The notes under the pieces: model-generated
Told to the model about the DNA's origin: nothing
Seen by the model: only the letters and a program-made list of their open reading frames with translations
Database searches by the model: none
NCBI GenBank assembly: GCA_023105745.1
Contig: JALGQZ010000006.1
Coordinates: 36,225,686-36,289,685, forward strand
DNA length: 64,000 nt
DNA from: Austropuccinia psidii
Taxonomy: Eukaryota > Basidiomycota > Pucciniomycetes > Pucciniales > Sphaerophragmiaceae
Reading direction: 5' to 3'
Part shown: piece after piece, positions 62,390-64,000 of the stretch
Numbering within the stretch: the stretch's first letter is position 1
Layout of the letters: every line of letters starts with the position of its first letter
Program-made: the position numbers and the translations under genes

Positions 62390-64000
62390 TGTGAGCCTTG
62401 AGTTATATTTTACATACCCAAATAGACCACAACCATCTTTAAGAATAAATTCTGAACTATGCATAACCCATAAGTCATGCATATATTGAAAATTCATCAT
62501 TTTGTATTTTTCAGAAAAGATGCATAACTTTTTTGTGAGTAAGTAAATCCATGGATTTAAGGCCAGATTTGGATTCTACACAAAACTTCAGATAGGCTAG
62601 CTTCATAGAGTGAATAAGGTAAAATTAACTCCATGAGGTGAAAATATGGAAAATACTTCAATAACACATCATCAATACCACATAAAAGATCCGTGAAAAT
62701 TTTTGTTTTTCTTAATTTCACATTGAAATAATGGGAATGTGAGAAACCCCATGTTACATATACACTGAGAATAGTGTTATGCATGTTTGTGGCACTTAAT
62801 ACTATGGTATTCTTACATACACTTTTGGTACACCCATAGTGGATATAAGTCAAAGCCTGAAGTTCTATTTTTGGTGTGAAAATAGTCAAGGGGGACAAAA
62901 GAGATCAAAGAGAGCCAGGGTACCCAACTTATGAGGCCTCTGAGGCATGGACAGCTAAAGAGCTTGGATCCATGGCTGACCTTGGCCCAATTAGTTTACT
63001 AAAACCTTTTGGGAACTTGGTTGCCAAGCTAAAATCTCATTAAATCATAAGAAAATAGCAAATAAGCTGCTATTTTGACGTGCCAAGGAGGTAAAGAGCA
63101 ACTTAGACTCCTGTAAACAAGTCAATTCTTGATTATTTTCCATGGATAAACACTAAAAGAGTAATTAAAAACCTGTTTGGACGAGCATCCATTGATTTAC
63201 CTCATTGCAACCAGTAATATAGTGCTATTTGCAATTCTATGTAGAAATGAGGTAAAACCTTCAAAAATTCATTAAAAATAAAATTCTTGATGAATCTTTC
63301 TAGAATCTTCAGGAACAATGGAGAACAGTATTATCCATAAATAAACCACAAATAATTAAAGTTTCATAAGTAAAATTAGAAGGTTTACTTACAGTCCATT
63401 CTTGACAATTCTATGTGAAATACTGAATCTTCAGAAATTCACAGAAAATACAACCTGTGATTAAATGTCCAACAACATTAATAGCTTTTATAAATTAATG
63501 TTTATTTTGAAATCAAAAAATACTTACAGTTGTTACTCCTTTTATTCTTAACCATATTTGGGTTGGTAGTCACATAACAGCATCAATTAAGTAATTATGG
63601 TAATCTTACATGACAACAGATGATGCAATCATTAATCCAAAAACAATTACTTTTTTCTCACTCACTGGTTTTTCAGTTTGCTCCATGGCACACCTCTGTG
63701 AGCTGTCTTAGACTTAAAAGAGGCCTCCTCTTGCTGTTCTTCCAAATCATCACATTATTACCAACAAGCAAGTATTAGTTAATCTTTTCTCAAGTCTTTT
63801 ATTCTTTCAGAATTAATGAGAGAGACGTGAAATAATAGAAAACAGCTACATATTTCTGTAATCCTGTTATAAATCAATTTTGATCCTTTAAATCCACAAT
63901 TACCCATCAAATTTCTCTACTATTATCATTCAATTAGTTCTTTGGAGTATTAGTGAGTGTTTTTTCTTAATTCTTAAAGCTTTTCTCTACTCATTGCTTG
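62390..64000 (+). repeat. Repeat R5 copy C, cut by the window end
   Basis: Begins TGTGAGCCTTGAGTTATATT on + and aligns, reversed, with copies A and B as far as the window goes (the block CACTCACTAATACTCC near 63940-63965 on the minus strand). Inverted relative to copies A and B. The 62898-62557 frame corresponds to the 57325 frame of copy B. Confidence 0.65.

Noticed and set aside
56019..64000. R5 copies B and C as an LTR pair
   Set aside because: They are in opposite orientation and enclose no gag-pol.
1..64000. tRNA, rRNA genes, CRISPR arrays, bacterial-type operons, telomere repeats
   Set aside because: None seen; the introns, LTR elements and chromodomains mark this as eukaryotic, and no TTAGGG array or rRNA-like block is present.

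Overview
The window looks like a repeat-dominated, very AT-rich chromosome segment of a rust fungus (Pucciniales). The retroelement proteins (chromodomain Ty3/gypsy gag-pol, MULE transposase joined to an OTU protease, Tet-like 2OG-Fe(II) oxygenase, SNF2 helicase relics) are typical of the greatly expanded myrtle-rust genome, so Austropuccinia psidii is my best guess. That guess rests on recognising families from memory; no search was run.

Layout. 1-1912: an LTR-like repeat on +. 1913-11584: a badly decayed Ty3/gypsy element on the minus strand (left LTR truncated, gag, protease, RT, integrase, chromodomain, right LTR of about 2 kb). 11585-12260: a truncated MULE transposase N-terminus. 12260-20600: a run of decayed + strand coding relics (unrecognised fragments, a Tet-like oxygenase, an SNF2 helicase N-lobe), interrupted at 15810-16450 by an array of five long hairpins. 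21420-24560: a MULE transposase-OTU pseudogene on minus. 25192-27017: a probable solo LTR; further copies lie at 56019-57806 and from 62390 to the window end. Three copies of an unusual repeat family combine ACACATAAG palindromes with a TGCCATAAATGGCA minisatellite (24985-28060, 50600-51200, 52300-53620).

28770-31330 is a sharply different, CpG-containing island. On its minus strand I can assemble a complete seven-exon gene (30903 to 29281) coding for a 345-residue, seven-helix membrane protein with no stop or frameshift. It is the only apparently intact host gene in the window.

35174-44431 is a complete Ty3/gypsy chromovirus on the minus strand: two 762-bp LTRs differing at 10 sites, a perfect 5-bp target duplication, a polypurine tract, and a candidate self-priming site. 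Its gag-pol is recognisable throughout but carries at least four nonsense sites and two frameshifts.

The rest is AT-rich sequence with low-complexity arrays (28070-28515, 58860-59690, 59690-61690) and stretches where I see no gene. Coding relics repeatedly show C-to-T type damage (Gln to stop, Arg to Cys), suggesting methylation- or RIP-like mutation of repeats around the protected gene island.
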